Position numbers and translations under genes: made by a program
Shown: piece by piece, positions 24,877-37,200 of the stretch
How positions within the stretch are numbered: the stretch's first letter is position 1
Layout of the letters: each line of letters opens with the position of its first letter
The notes under the pieces: generated by a model
Database searches by the model: none
What the model was told of the DNA's origin: nothing
The model's input: only the letters and a program-made list of their open reading frames with translations
Origin: Chondrosia reniformis
Lineage: Eukaryota > Porifera > Demospongiae > Chondrillida > Chondrillidae
Length of the DNA: 64,000 bases
Direction: 5' to 3'
NCBI GenBank assembly: GCA_947172415.1
Contig: OX359196.1
Span: 6,015,901 to 6,079,900 of the forward strand

Positions 24877-24890
24877 ATGTTATATTTATC

Positions 24891-26144
24891 TCATTTTTGA
24901 TATCTCTGCATAACCCAGAGTCCATCACATAATGAATGTATCGTCTCCACTGCAACGCCTTTATTTATCTTTTTACTACATGACGGAAAGAGTATCACGA
25001 AACACTTTCATAAATAGAATACATACATCTTACTTATTAGTTGATTTACTGGACATCTTGTAGGTGGCAAAAGTGTACTAAAGTATCACTATTAGTGTTA
25101 AGTAATTTATCTGCTTAAGAATGACTTCTTGTCTAATAACTTTATATCCCCCTATTCAAGACTAGTCTCGAATCCGATCCTCTCTGCATTGCGATTGTGC
25201 AATAGTGACACACGCAGAGGATATGGGCTGGATTCGAGACTAATTCAAGACTCTGAAAATTAGAGGTAGCTTAGCCAAAAAAGTACAAACCAGTCTATAT
25301 CAGTTGATTGAGTTACATATACTCACATGTCCTCTGTGGATAATTTCATTTTGCCAATAGCTAGTGCATGCTCCTTCCCCTCTGCCATCACTGCCTACAT
25401 ATGTAAATGATCACGCAGGTATCACATTCTACATTACCATACATACTTACAATGAAGCTGTATTCATACCACTACTGTGTCGGACGGAAGATCCTCCTCC
25501 ATTCTAGCTCCAGGTGAAGTTAAACCTGGACACATAATGTTGGCGCCACTTAATATAAACTTGATTGCCCCTTTATCCACCTGAATTTGTGGTAGTATCA
25601 TCGGATCTGTACGGAGAAAGGATACTTCAAACAAGTTAGCCAATATCTAATGTCATCAATTTGTCTCACATTGGTGGAGCAGCCTCATTGTAGGAATGTA
25701 TGGGTCATCCCATTGTCTGAAGAACAGCAGATTGCCTTGGAACGTTAGGAGTTCAATGTGATCATGACTACATATCAAATGGATGCACTTTCATATCTAG
25801 CAACCACACCACACAGAAATTATAGCTCATTCATGTTCCACATACCATTTCACCACCCCTAATCCATTCTTTGGTATAATGTCTTCCACATAAGGTTTAA
25901 TGGAAGGGTAACATTCTGAAATCTTTGTCCTTATGCTACGGACCACAGAGCTCTTTAGCTGATTGTATCCAGATACACTCTCATCTGCTATGAACCTACA
26001 TATAGCAAATAGGAAAGAGATCTTTGAGGATACTGCAAGTAAAGAATACACATATCACCTCAGAAGTGTATTCCAATTCAATTGGTCTAGAGGTGCTATG
26101 AGCCATATATATGTGTAAGGAATAGAAACTCACTTTTTGAACAT
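24891..26144 (-). CDS. MCTS1: MCT-1 (malignant T-cell amplified sequence 1) translation factor
   Basis: Six exons (26144-26134, 25995-25846, 25767-25670, 25606-25470, 25394-25327, 24975-24891) join to 182 residues; human MCTS1 is 181. MCTS1 with DENR drives re-initiation and recycling of 40S subunits. The N-terminal pre-PUA domain reads [20 protein letters not shown] and the PUA domain contains [30 protein letters not shown] and [15 protein letters not shown]. The last exon ([10 protein letters not shown]...DGLWVMQRY) was found by walking past a tempting stop: reading through the exon 5 donor gives an in-frame TGA. The first coding exon has only 11 bases. Confidence 0.93.
25155..25250. repeat. 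Short inverted repeat in MCTS1 intron 5
   Basis: AGTCTCGAATCC at 25164-25175 pairs exactly with GGATTCGAGACT at 25230-25241. Inner segments ATCCTCTCTGC / GCAGAGGAT extend the pairing with a small bulge. The loop is about 26 nt. MITE-like or a foldback remnant; no target duplication is evident. Confidence 0.7.
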
Positions 26145-26191
26145 CCTATTACAATTTGGGGGAAATCCCGATTTAGTATTACGCAATTCAA
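26145..26191. promoter_or_regulatory. 47-bp divergent promoter MCTS1/VPS37A
   Basis: The start codons of MCTS1 (-) and VPS37A (+) are 47 bp apart. No recognisable core element is seen; the 5' UTRs must be minimal or overlapping. Confidence 0.55.
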
Positions 26192-28076
26192 ATGAGTTGG
26201 TTTTGGAATAAAGGTCCTTCTCAGGGCCAGCTTGGTGCCAGCCAGGGGCAGCCGATAGCCCAGCAACAACGAAATAAACAGATCGATTCATTAAAGAAGG
26301 TTATATCAGGGTTAGTTAGAGCCTTATTGGTTTGAGTTAAAAATTGTGAGAAACTTTCTTTCCCTTGACATGCCACTAGAGTAAAAGAGGAAGTAAAGGA
26401 TATAACATACTCTGTAGCATTTACAGCTGGTACCTATGATTATAAACTCTTAATGTGAGCCTCTTAAAGAGTGGACACTATATCTATATCACCAGTGTAT
26501 ATTGGATTGTCGTCATATGTAGAACTTTACCGCCCGGATTTCCCAAAGATCCGCCAAATATCTACATTTCCACTCCCTGTACCCACCCGTGGATCAGTCC
26601 TAATGTGAGCTAGTGGCATGGCTGGCCAATATTGTACATGTGTAGATTTGTTAGTAACATGTATGGTTGATCATATGACTTTCATATGACTGGTCATGTG
26701 ATCAAAAGTGTGCATACTTTTGTATTTCCTATAGCTGGAAGTGGTTGGAAGTCCAGCTCTTAAAAATGTAAGACTTAATGCTACACATGATGTGATGTAA
26801 AGGTATAACCTCTAATTGTCTTCATGCATACAGTACAACTTGCATGAGGACATGGGCAAAATTGTTAAACAAATCTTGGAAGAATTTCAGTCCCATCCTC
26901 CGCAACGAATATCTTTGTAAGTTTGATGGATTAGGAAACTTGATCCACTAGACTCATCACTATGCTGCTGTGACTTTCTCTCCATTCTTCTTCTCCTCCT
27001 TGGCAGTGAGCGACCTCCCACCTACCCCCAACCACCCCCCACTGGAGCAGGGGTACCTGTAAGAAAAGCACCTCTACCCCCTACCACTGGGGTACCTATG
27101 CACAGCTATAAACCTCCTCCTATTCCAGAAGAATTTCCAGCTTTGAATAAATTGAGGTAGTCACAATGTCATTATGCTTATGTAATGTAGGTTCCTATAG
27201 CTTCATTTTTATTCTATCACAAATTCATAGTGATGATCAACTTAAGGAATATGACAGTAATGTAAAAGGTGCAGTATTAATATCTCAGTTTCTGAGCGAA
27301 CATCCTGTTGTAAGTTCCATAGATATTTACCCATAATATGTGCTATGTAAGACTGGCCAACCTACTGTGATATGATTGGTGAAATTACAGCTTTTTTTAT
27401 TTTGTTTTAACTTTTTTGTCTCACATGCCAAGATGGTGAAAGTGAAACAGGACAAGGAGGAGGTGCTGCAGGAAATAGAAGACCAAGCAGAGATCAACTT
27501 GAAGCACAGACCAGAGTTGCAGAAGGGATGGGAGGAGCTGCAGGCAAAGCACATTGAACTGCAAGCTGTGAAAACTAAGTTTGACAAGTTGCATCAGAAA
27601 CAGATGAGTTTCTTGGAGGTTGGTACCCCCTCTCTAGGAAGTAGCGTTCCACATACATATGATTTTTAAGTGATATAGTAATTATGTAGTCTTTTAACTC
27701 TGTACAGAGGTACACCACGAGGAGTGCAGCAAATACTATGAATCAGAATGTACTAAGTTCTGAAACCAAGTCTGATGTGAGATTGGCCATTCTGTCTTCA
27801 GAATGCATTTCACATTGAACTAGATGCATCCGATTCTATTTTTTCATGTGGTTCTGTAGTTGTTGGGAGAAGAATTCCTTGATAAAGGCATTTCTGTTGG
27901 AGATTTCCTCAAAAAATTTAAAGAAGAACGAAAAGTGAGCATATTTTGAAGTTTCTTTGTATTATGATGTAACATATTGTTGTTCTGTTTAGTTGTATTA
28001 TTTGAGACAAGAGAAATTAAGGGTTCTTGAACAAGCCACCACTCCCCCTGCCCCGCCCTCACCCTGGGGGGTATAA
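26192..28076 (+). CDS. VPS37A: ESCRT-I subunit VPS37A-like
   Basis: Eleven exons (26192-26310, 26380-26454, 26523-26604, 26735-26767, 26834-26916, 27007-27156, 27231-27309, 27433-27618, 27708-27776, 27860-27934, 27993-28076) give 344 residues; human VPS37A is 397. VPS37 bridges TSG101 and VPS28 in ESCRT-I for multivesicular-body sorting. The N-terminal UEV-like region is recognisable (ITYSVAFTAGTYDYKL, LPPGFPKDPPNIYISTPCTHPWI), which separates VPS37A from B-D. A Pro-rich linker (PPTYPQPPPTG) follows, then the Mod(r) helical domain (FPALNKLSDDQLKEYDSNV, LQEIEDQAEINLKHRPELQ, DKGISVGDFLKKFKEERKLYYLRQEKL). The stop is 103 bp from the convergent AP2S1 stop. Confidence 0.9.
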
Positions 28077-28179
28077 TATGACTGCAACAACTTTGTTCAT
28101 CTTTCAATTGATATAAAAATACTCACTATAAGCTTCATGTAATATATTACTACAGACTGCGTATGGTGTTATACACACA

Positions 28180-28839
28180 TTATTCTAAAGTGTTCAGATA
28201 ACGGAGTTGTGTGAGGACCTTTGATTGACTGGTCTCTCGGATCTCACCTGCCAGAAACATTTCATCCACTACTGCATACACCTATACAGTAACACACTTT
28301 ATGAAGCAGAGCAGTATACCCAAATGCATTGAAATAAATCACCTTGTAGAAATTGAACACCAAATCTAGCTCACAGACGTTGCTGAAAAACTCGTTGAGA
28401 ACTTCCACAAAGTTGTGGATAGCTTCAAGGTACCCTAAGTTATTGTCTTCCAGGTCCATACAGAAGCAGAAGTACAGACCTGCGTACCTTCTGTATACAA
28501 TCTTAAAGTTTCGGAACTGTAGGATGATATAGGAAGTTTTGAGATCTTAACCAAGTGCTCAGAATCCCGCCTATTAGCGTATATTCCTTATCAAGCTAAT
28601 TAAAGGATACACAAAGAGACTTACCGCCACAAAGTTGGTATGTTTGGCATCGCGTACTGTCACCAAGGCGTGTACTTCCTCGATCAGTCTCTGCTTCTCG
28701 TCGTCATCAAAGTGCATGTACCACTTGGCGAGGCGAGTCTTTCCAGCCCGATTTTGGATCAAAATGAAGCGAATCTGTGATACAAAAAACATGGAAACAT
28801 GGTTATGGGTATGACTTACACAATGAATTACTGTACCAT
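28180..28839 (-). CDS. AP2S1: AP-2 complex sigma subunit
   Basis: Three clear exons (28774-28625, 28516-28343, 28281-28180) encode residues 2-142 of the small longin-fold subunit of the clathrin adaptor AP-2, nearly identical to vertebrate AP2S1 ([70 protein letters not shown]). The basic and hydrophobic residues that bind dileucine cargo are present. The initiator Met must come from a separate tiny exon. ATG at 28839-28837, directly followed by GT (GTACAG) and giving a 62-nt intron, fits and yields exactly 142 residues, but other ATG|GT sites exist. An in-frame ATG inside the intron (MFFVSQ-) is the alternative. Confidence 0.93.
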
Positions 28840-29194
28840 CTCAGAACAATATCTCTCGCCTCCCAACTCAGACAGCCATTTAAAATTACGTCACACTTGG
28901 GGCAGTACTGTACCGACACCATCTATGTACTAGTCGTTTTCCATTCACGTAATTACTAGCCAGGTACACTGCTGTATGCTTACTGTGAGCCGATCTTTGA
29001 GTTAACCATTACTTTATAGCGAAATGTTTGCATTGAGCAGAGAAAAATAAAGCTATATAGGAAATATGTGCATACATAGAATTTAACACATATAGGGTAT
29101 AAATAACATACACCTCCTCTTTGTAATACATAATTTACGTATTTACATATAACGGGTGAAGGAAATCATTGTCTGATTCGGTTTATCAAAGCAT
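28840..29194. other. Intergenic between AP2S1 start and USP stop
   Basis: AT-rich. It must contain the AP2S1 promoter and the 3' UTR of the USP12/46-like gene. No ORF, RNA gene or repeat is supported. Confidence 0.5.
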
Positions 29195-31112
29195 TCACTT
29201 CAAAACGCTTTCTTTTCTCTCTTCATAGAACAGAATGTATCCACATTCACTTGCCACAGTCCTTTGTCCCTCTGGTACACCAAAGAACTCTTCTATAGTG
29301 TGAGGTTCAATGTGCTGTAGCATACAGAAGTGAGAGGAAGTGAAGGATAAGTACACTACCTAATGATATACAAGTGAGCATCTCCACAGCTAAGACACAA
29401 AGGTTGCTATACTGTATGTATAGCAGATAGTTACTGTACTAACATACTGTGCCCTTCAGTACTATTTCAAAACGCTAACCAGATTGCATAACTCACTTCC
29501 ACTATGTCATCATCATATAGTATCCAACCATGACGGTTCTTCACCAAGGTGATGTAGTGACCCTGGTTAGGGGATCCCCCACAGTGAATGATTACTGCTA
29601 TTAAATCATACATAATGTTGGCTGCATCAGCTGAATACGACTGCACAATTACATAAAAAAGGCCGAGATTCAATTAACCACACACAAGACTCAACCATTA
29701 TCTAAAGGGAACCACAACCATTAACTTACTGTGTTAAAGAGTTTAAGCTCAAGTGGAAATGCAACTCTATAAGAAAGTTTTGTAAAGCGTCCAACATGTT
29801 CCATGTATTTAAATCTCTTTAAATGTAAAACAAGAATTCTCGGAAGTACTTTGACCCTCAGACTACAAACACATAAAAAGTTTAGAATGTACTCCAAGGA
29901 GCACACATCAAAGTGACACTATAGACACACCTCTTTGTTGCTTCCTGTTTACTACAGCAAACTTCACAATAATATTTACTCTCCTTGCACAATAGCTCTG
30001 ACTGGGAAAATCCCCTTAAAGGAACGGTAAAAATGAAGGCAATGACTTGAATGACAAGTCTTCCCAAATGTGAGTGCAAGCATACTTTAAACTCTTTGTA
30101 ATTGATGTATTTTGGTCTATGTCGACTGATAAGTCAATAAAATCTTCATCTTTACTTCTTACCTAAACAAAAGAGCATGTGACTATCATGTGACTGTCAC
30201 ATGATGAGCCACAACCTCAATGGCCCCTTACTGTTTCACAACATAGACATCTGGTTTCATTAGTCAGTGTCCCTTTAAATATATGGTCAATCCAAGTCTT
30301 AGACTGACGAGCCTCCTCACCTATTTATCACGTTGGAGAGGAAACAATACTGTTTATTCATATCATGTTTAAGCACACACAAGGTGTTATAGCAGTTGTG
30401 AAATGAAGCATTAGAGAGACACAGCACACAATTACCCATACATTAGTGGGTGGATGAATAACCTGCCCTATTCTACATGTGCATACGTAGGTATGCGAAA
30501 CAGTCAATTAACAATAGATGAGAAGACAGTGATGTTATAAAATATACACATGCGTATATTAGAGATAAGAGTCAAAGCTGACAATTTGAAACTTGTGAAA
30601 GGGACTAACTTGTCATTTCTGCCCTCAAAGTGTCATCTATCGTATTTAAAATGTAATTTAGAAACTCATGTGCATCGTGTTGCTCACGATTGTTAAATAG
30701 CTCTGGAGAAGAAGAACTGCATGGTCAGCTGTTGGTTCTTCAGTAATACACAGATGTCAAGACCTACCATTTGCCTTTCTAAGCATTATAATAAATCTCT
30801 TTAACTGATTTACTGATGATTTTTTCTTCTTATGTTCCAGTTGATAAAACAGTTCACACAGATGGGTGAGGATGGTATGGTCCTGCTGGTCCTCGACTTC
30901 CGGATACTTTAGTACTTCTTTCTTGAAGGGCTCACAGTGGTACAGGGCTTGTATGACAGAGTTACAGTAGCACGTGTTACCAAACTATAAGATAAAGAGG
31001 ATAAGCCATGGTAATCAGAACAACAATCCTCACTGAATTCACATACATTTAAAAGCCCAAAATGACTACTATCGACACTCTTCGCTTTGCTAGGGACGGA
31101 TACATCCTGGCC
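29195..31112 (-). CDS. USP46: USP12/USP46-like ubiquitin-specific protease (5' end unresolved)
   Basis: Nine exons (31112-31047, 30984-30768, 30702-30610, 30320-30232, 30162-30086, 30014-29931, 29862-29730, 29640-29497, 29314-29195) join in phase to 340 codons plus stop; human USP46 is 366. Catalytic Cys lies in [17 protein letters not shown], catalytic His in [10 protein letters not shown] and Asp in LYDDDIVE. Zinc-ribbon cysteines occur in CLCCET and [32 protein letters not shown] and [22 protein letters not shown] match the USP12/46 pair, which act with WDR48/WDR20 on histone and receptor substrates. The first exon shown begins at an acceptor. The initiator lies upstream, probably near the AAAATGGCGAG at ~31180, but I could not fix the splice. 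Confidence 0.9.
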
Positions 31113-31286
31113 CTAAAGCACATAAATAGTATACAAGTCAGTTAAAGATTCATAAATCGGACAGGTAGGAACTCGCCATTTTATTTCCTGCATTAGTCAG
31201 TTTACGTGTCGATTGCGTCAGTGTCAAAACATCCCTCAGTGTTTGTGATCCTGTTGCTGAGGGACGCCCCCATACAGTGTCGCGCT

Positions 31287-34200
31287 ATGGAACTGGTTGC
31301 TGCTACAAGCTACGTACCCCTGAAGGCGTCCTGGGAGAAGGTTGTCAAAGCGCAGCAGTCTTCAGAACATTGGATAAAGGTGTGTGATACCTCCTAAACT
31401 ACGTTACGTATGCTGTAACTGACAGCTTTAATGTATTATATCAGTGCTAAATAAGAGTGACATTTGTAGCTGCTAGTCGGATCCTTTGTTCGTGTGTGCA
31501 GGAATATGGATTGAAAGCAAGCAAATTGAATCCGCAAAAGATTGCATCGCAGCTTGGTTTCAAAAAGAAGTCAGGTAAGTGTTATATAGATGGGTTCTCT
31601 CGAAGCATGTATTCTCTGATAGAACTTGATACAGTTACACTCTGTGTCATTGTAGGACATGTTGGCATAGTCAATAGGAGGGTTACTTCCAAATATGGAG
31701 ACAACCTCTTCACCAGATACAGTGGTCAAGGCGAAGACATTTATCAGGTATATGAAGATTAAACAAGCAATGGAGAGGCAAAGATTTGATAATTGTCTGA
31801 ATATTTAGTAGTAAAGGATTCTCTGTCTAATACACGTCCTTTAGATAACTGCAGATTTGCCAAAAGTGGATGAAATTGAGCATCAGCTCTTATCTTTGAT
31901 TGCAAAATTAAAATCAAGACTGACATGGCTGCGGTCTGGAAGGTATGGTCATGTATTTAGAACTAACATGTATACAACACAGTCTCTCTCTCCTCCATTA
32001 GTCGAGAGACCTGTGGAATTGTAATTGACAGAAGACCTGTGCTGATCTTGTGGGCTAGAACCCCCCATGCTAAGAAAACTGTTTCCATAGCAGCCAAACT
32101 AATTGAAGAACAGTTTGTTCACACAGACTGCTTCAATATAGTTCACTGTTTCTCGGGTGTAGAGCAATGGCAGCATGGAATGACGGCCCCAAGCCTGGAA
32201 ACAATAGAGTCAGCAGTCAGTTGGCTGAAGGGACACTCCCTTACTGTAGCCCAAAAGGGAAAGTACCTAAGCATGTCCATTTTGGAGGCGTTACAGGTAG
32301 CCTTTGGCAACTCAGAGGCTGATAGTGTGTACATCTTGTCATACAGTGATGTCAGTGTAGAGGTACATTCTGAGCTGGAAGCAAGGCTGCAGCACTCTCC
32401 TGTCCGAGTCCACTTCAGTTGCATAGACTGTGCCGACGCAGCAGTGCTGGGGCAGGTGCAGCATCTGGCAAGTGTTACACAGGGACGAATCCACTGCTAC
32501 CAAAGCACTCCAGATCAAGTGCCCAGTTTGACACAAGAAGATGTAGTGATAGTGTCCACTGAATTGGATATTGCTAAAAACTCCCTGGCAGAAGTCCAAG
32601 CTCTCAAGTTGGAATTGAAACAGCAGAGGACAAGACCATCCGGTTAGTGTAATCTCCTCATCTTTGTCTTCCACCATATGGTTCATTGTATGTCACATGT
32701 ACCTCTGTATTTACTCACCTGTGAACATTTATATACGTAAATATATGTACATACGTATGTATGTAAGTACGTACGTATACAACTAGTGGCTAGTGGCTAC
32801 GTGTGTTACTGAGTAGCAATTTATTATCTTTTGAAAGGATCATCTTTTCCAAAGATAAGTTTGACACAGTTAGAAAAAATCCTTATTCTATTAGCAATTT
32901 ATTGGTAAACTGTGCCTTTGTATGTGTGTATGTATATAAATAAGTGGGTGTTACGGTATGTCCTCTCTGCTTTCTCTATATTAGATAAATCAGTTACTGT
33001 AGAAACTACATCCGAAGACTTTATGACTTCTGCAGAGTGGCTTGCTGTGCATGGAGTGAGGTCAAACAAGTTGACCTTTAATGATTTGGTAGGATCCCTT
33101 GCCTTCCGCCATTGTGATGGCACCCTTAAGCAGAACACCTTTACCCATTCCAACGTTGGCCACATAGAAGTGGTGCCACCTTACCAGCTGATTCACGCCA
33201 AATATTGTAGCAAATTTGTTCACCTCCGCTGGAGAGATGATAGCATTATTCACATAAATCTAACTGAAAAGATGTCTGATAGCTTTCAGACTAGGTTGGA
33301 CCAAGTCATTGAGAAGTGCCACAGGCGTATTGCTTGGCTCAAGCAGGGAAGCAGGGAGGTGTTTGGAACAATTCTGGAGGAGTCGGTGGTGATAGTACTA
33401 GACACTTCCTCTTCAATGAAGCTCCATCTTCCTCTTGTTCGACACAAGTTCCAACAATTGCTAAAGGAGCAACTAGTTCATAAGAAGCAGTTTACTATTC
33501 TGCACTTCTCTTCAGAGGTCAACTCCTGGCGCTCCCGCCTTGTCCCTGTGAGTGCCCACACTCTAGATAGTGCCCTCCAGTGGGTTGGCTCCTTACAAGC
33601 CGAGGGATCCAGTAACACTTTGGATGCCCTCAAACTGGCTACCTCCATCCCCGGTGTCCAAGGGGTGTACTTCCTTACAGATGGCAGACCTGATCAAGTG
33701 AGTTCTTATGAATGTAATTAGATTGTATTACGTACATACAGCAAACCAGTCATGTATGTCATGCCGATGGTTCAGTAATATTACCTAATTCGTTACCTAT
33801 TGTTCACAATGCTCTTAGCTACCTATATACGTACTTATGTACGTACATACATACGTATATAATCATCCAAATATGCCTACATGTGTACCTATATTTATTC
33901 TGATTTTAAATAGAATTTACTTTGCTAATAATTATAAACTTTGCTTTTTGTCTCTATTCTACAGTCTCCAAATACCATATTAGGGGCCAAACAGTCATGG
34001 CCTGCCGTACCCGTGCACACCATCTCCTTTAACTGTGGAGACTCACAAGCCAACCACTTCCTCGCTCAGCTAGCAGAAGACACCGGAGGCAGGTATCACT
34101 ACTTTGCAGACAATGTGGAAGATAATCAAGGGCCAATGCCTTATAAGGTACTTATGCAGTTACATCCAAACGTACGTACACTAGCAGGCTGAACATTATA

Positions 34201-37200
34201 TTTTATGCATATAATGTATGCATATACGTATGTACATAGAAGAGGTATAATGTACGTACGTATGCAAACGTGATTATATTTTATGCATACGTATATACAT
34301 ATATGTACATAATAGGAGGTATAATACATACGTATGTATAATGAGTTTCTTTTTCAAAGCTATTGTTACTTCCTATTCCATGTAGAGTGCAGACTTACAG
34401 ATACTATTGGATGAGATTGCTTTAGCCCAACAACAGATAATTCAGGTGCAGCAGCTAGCATGTGAATGTATGGAGCTGAGAGAGAGGCCAGACCCTCCCT
34501 CTCCCAATGAGACTAGCAACACTAGAACAAGAAGGAGCAGCTGTAAGCCAATACACAACAAGTATATTTACATACCCCTAAGACAGAGATGTATATGAAT
34601 GATAATATTGGAATAATGAGACTCAGCAACACAATTTTTACAGAAATGAACGTTTTGACTGGAGGTCTTCTACAACAAATGAGGAAAATGAGTACAGCCA
34701 ATGTTCATTTCTGTGAAACATTGTGTTGCTGAGTCTCATACTATCATTATGAATGTAACAAACAACCCTTATCATTTCATGTACACACATATACGTACGT
34801 ACGTATGTGCAGCATTTCAGTATACGTACATGTAATTATTTTGTATAAGTTAGGGTATACACTATTTGTATGTACATATGTTTGTATCAAAGCTATTTTA
34901 TGAAACATGATTGCATTTATTTGATTATTCTTTTATAGGTGAGAGCATATCAAGTGTGTCTTCTGATCAAAAGAAGTCTCTATTACCTTCCAAGAAGTAT
35001 GCAGGCTACATACGTATATATATACAGTATATATTCATAACAAGAATTCACACTTTTGCTCAAATTTATTTAGATGGTTAAAGAAGAACAGTTTACAAGC
35101 TAAAGGGTTAACCCTGGTTGATGCCTTGGGACCAGCTGCAGTCCCTCACAGTCCTTCCAAGCCAATTCCCAAGAGTGGAAAGAGAGTCTATGGCAAGGTC
35201 CTGCAAGAGGTGCTGCCAATCAGCCATGTGACTTCAAAGGGTCACCTGACTCTGGTCCATCCTACAATTCCAGACTTTCGTACAGTCCAAAGTCAGCTAG
35301 AATCTCAAATTAATGTATATAGAGCAAGGTTGAACAAATTGACAAAGGTAGCTTTATCAGAGGAGGTGTTTGAAACAGTCTGTGCAGACCTCCAGTGTAA
35401 TGAACTTTACTATGAAGATCACAAGGAGAGAATAATGAAGGAATTAAAAAGCACAGACAGCCTGTATACTGACGAAGATTTTCACTTAATTGAGGAGGAG
35501 ATTTCCAAAGGCAATTATTACATAGAATATCTGTCCTCACTCATTACAGCAGCCACAGAGGATTCTCTGCCATCCCTAGCACATGAGCATCAGAATAGTA
35601 GCTCTAAAAAGGAAGTCAAAAAAGCTGCTAAATCTCCCTCAACTAATCGGACTACCTCTTATAAACATAGTGAATTAGCTTCAAAGATTAAATCCACCCC
35701 AGCTTCAAAGAGTAAATCCGCCCTAGCTTCAGAGAGTAAATCCACCTTAGCTTCAGAGAGTAAATCCACCTTAGCTTCAGAGAGTAAATCCACCTTAGCT
35801 TCAGAGAGTAGTTCGTCTCTCCAATCTCAAGGAACCCTGAAGGAAGATTCCTTGTGTGCTGGTTCCATGTCCTCTTTAGCCAATAACTGGCATTCCGACC
35901 AGAGCAAGTCGACTGTGTCTCCATGCCTGGGGGGTCAGGCTGTACTGGCTCAAGATCCGTCAGACGGCTTCTTCTATCCAGCAAGAGTGCATGGTTCTCT
36001 ACCAAGGAAAGGAAAGGTTAAAGCCTTGTTCCAAGACCAGGATAGCCAGCTGATCAGAGTCAACAGAATCATACCAACAGGAGGAGCTCGGCCACGCCCT
36101 GTTCCAAAGGTGTGTACATACGTACATACGTACGTAGGCATACGTATGTTTAAAATTTTGTTTTTATAATATTTCTTGATCTATAACAAGACCCATCCTT
36201 TATTTGACCTATGTACGTACGTACGTAGTTTTCATATAATCAAATACATTTGTGTGCAACATTTGTTTGGAGACCTGAGGTCACAATAACTAAATTAGGA
36301 AAACCTGTTATGATGTACGTACTTACATACGTATGTCACCTGGATTTTTATATATACGTACGTACATACGTATATAGCTTTTTATATCTCTATCTTCATC
36401 TCAGGTTGGGGAATGTGTTTTGGCCAGGGTGAGATCTAAGTATGGCCGCCATTTGATGTCACATGATCAATCATGTGATTTCTTTATTCCTGTCCTAATC
36501 TTGAGAGTGCCTCTGCAGCCCCAGCTCTCTGCAGCATATTACAACACTCTTGCCTACAATGGAGAAGCTGTAAGTATGTCTAACCAGTGAGGCTTGGTAG
36601 CTTTAACAATCAATAGTGTACTCCACCATTCATATGTCCATAGCTTTCAATGAACTTAAATATAAACAGGCAATGATAGGAAGGAACCGAGAAGGAAATT
36701 AAAAAACTGTGGTATATGTAGGGTGTACATTGTATATAGTTTTAACGACATACGTATGTGTCCGTACATACGGATAAACTATGTATTGTTGATGGCTCTG
36801 TATGTTTAATATGCAGGTGATGTGTACTAGAAACCACATGTTTACAATATCAAACAAACAACATGATGCATTCACTAAGGATATCATGAGCAGGCAGGCT
36901 GAAATGAGGCGCAGTAGCATCAGTGTGAGACGGGCTGCTACCACAGGTACTCAGACAAAGGAGTGCCAGAGTCTTTATGAGAAACAGCTCATGAAGCAGC
37001 AGATTGAAGGAGAGTTAGATGTAGAAAGGAAAAGACACGAACAAATGAAAGATGAAAGGGATAAACTAAAAGTGCTACTGGACTATTTAGAGGACGAGCC
37101 CTCCTCTTCCCCAAGTTCAACTCACTCACTTAATGGTCAATTGTCAGATCTAGTTGAATCTGTAGAAGAACTGAAGTACCTTGAACAAGGCACTCAGTAC

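Noticed and set aside
25317-25330. MCTS1 ending at TGA just after the fifth exon (STEDM stop)
   Set aside because: The donor GTGAGT lies exactly there, and a downstream exon (24975-24891) supplies the conserved NKGVAVE...DGLWVM end.
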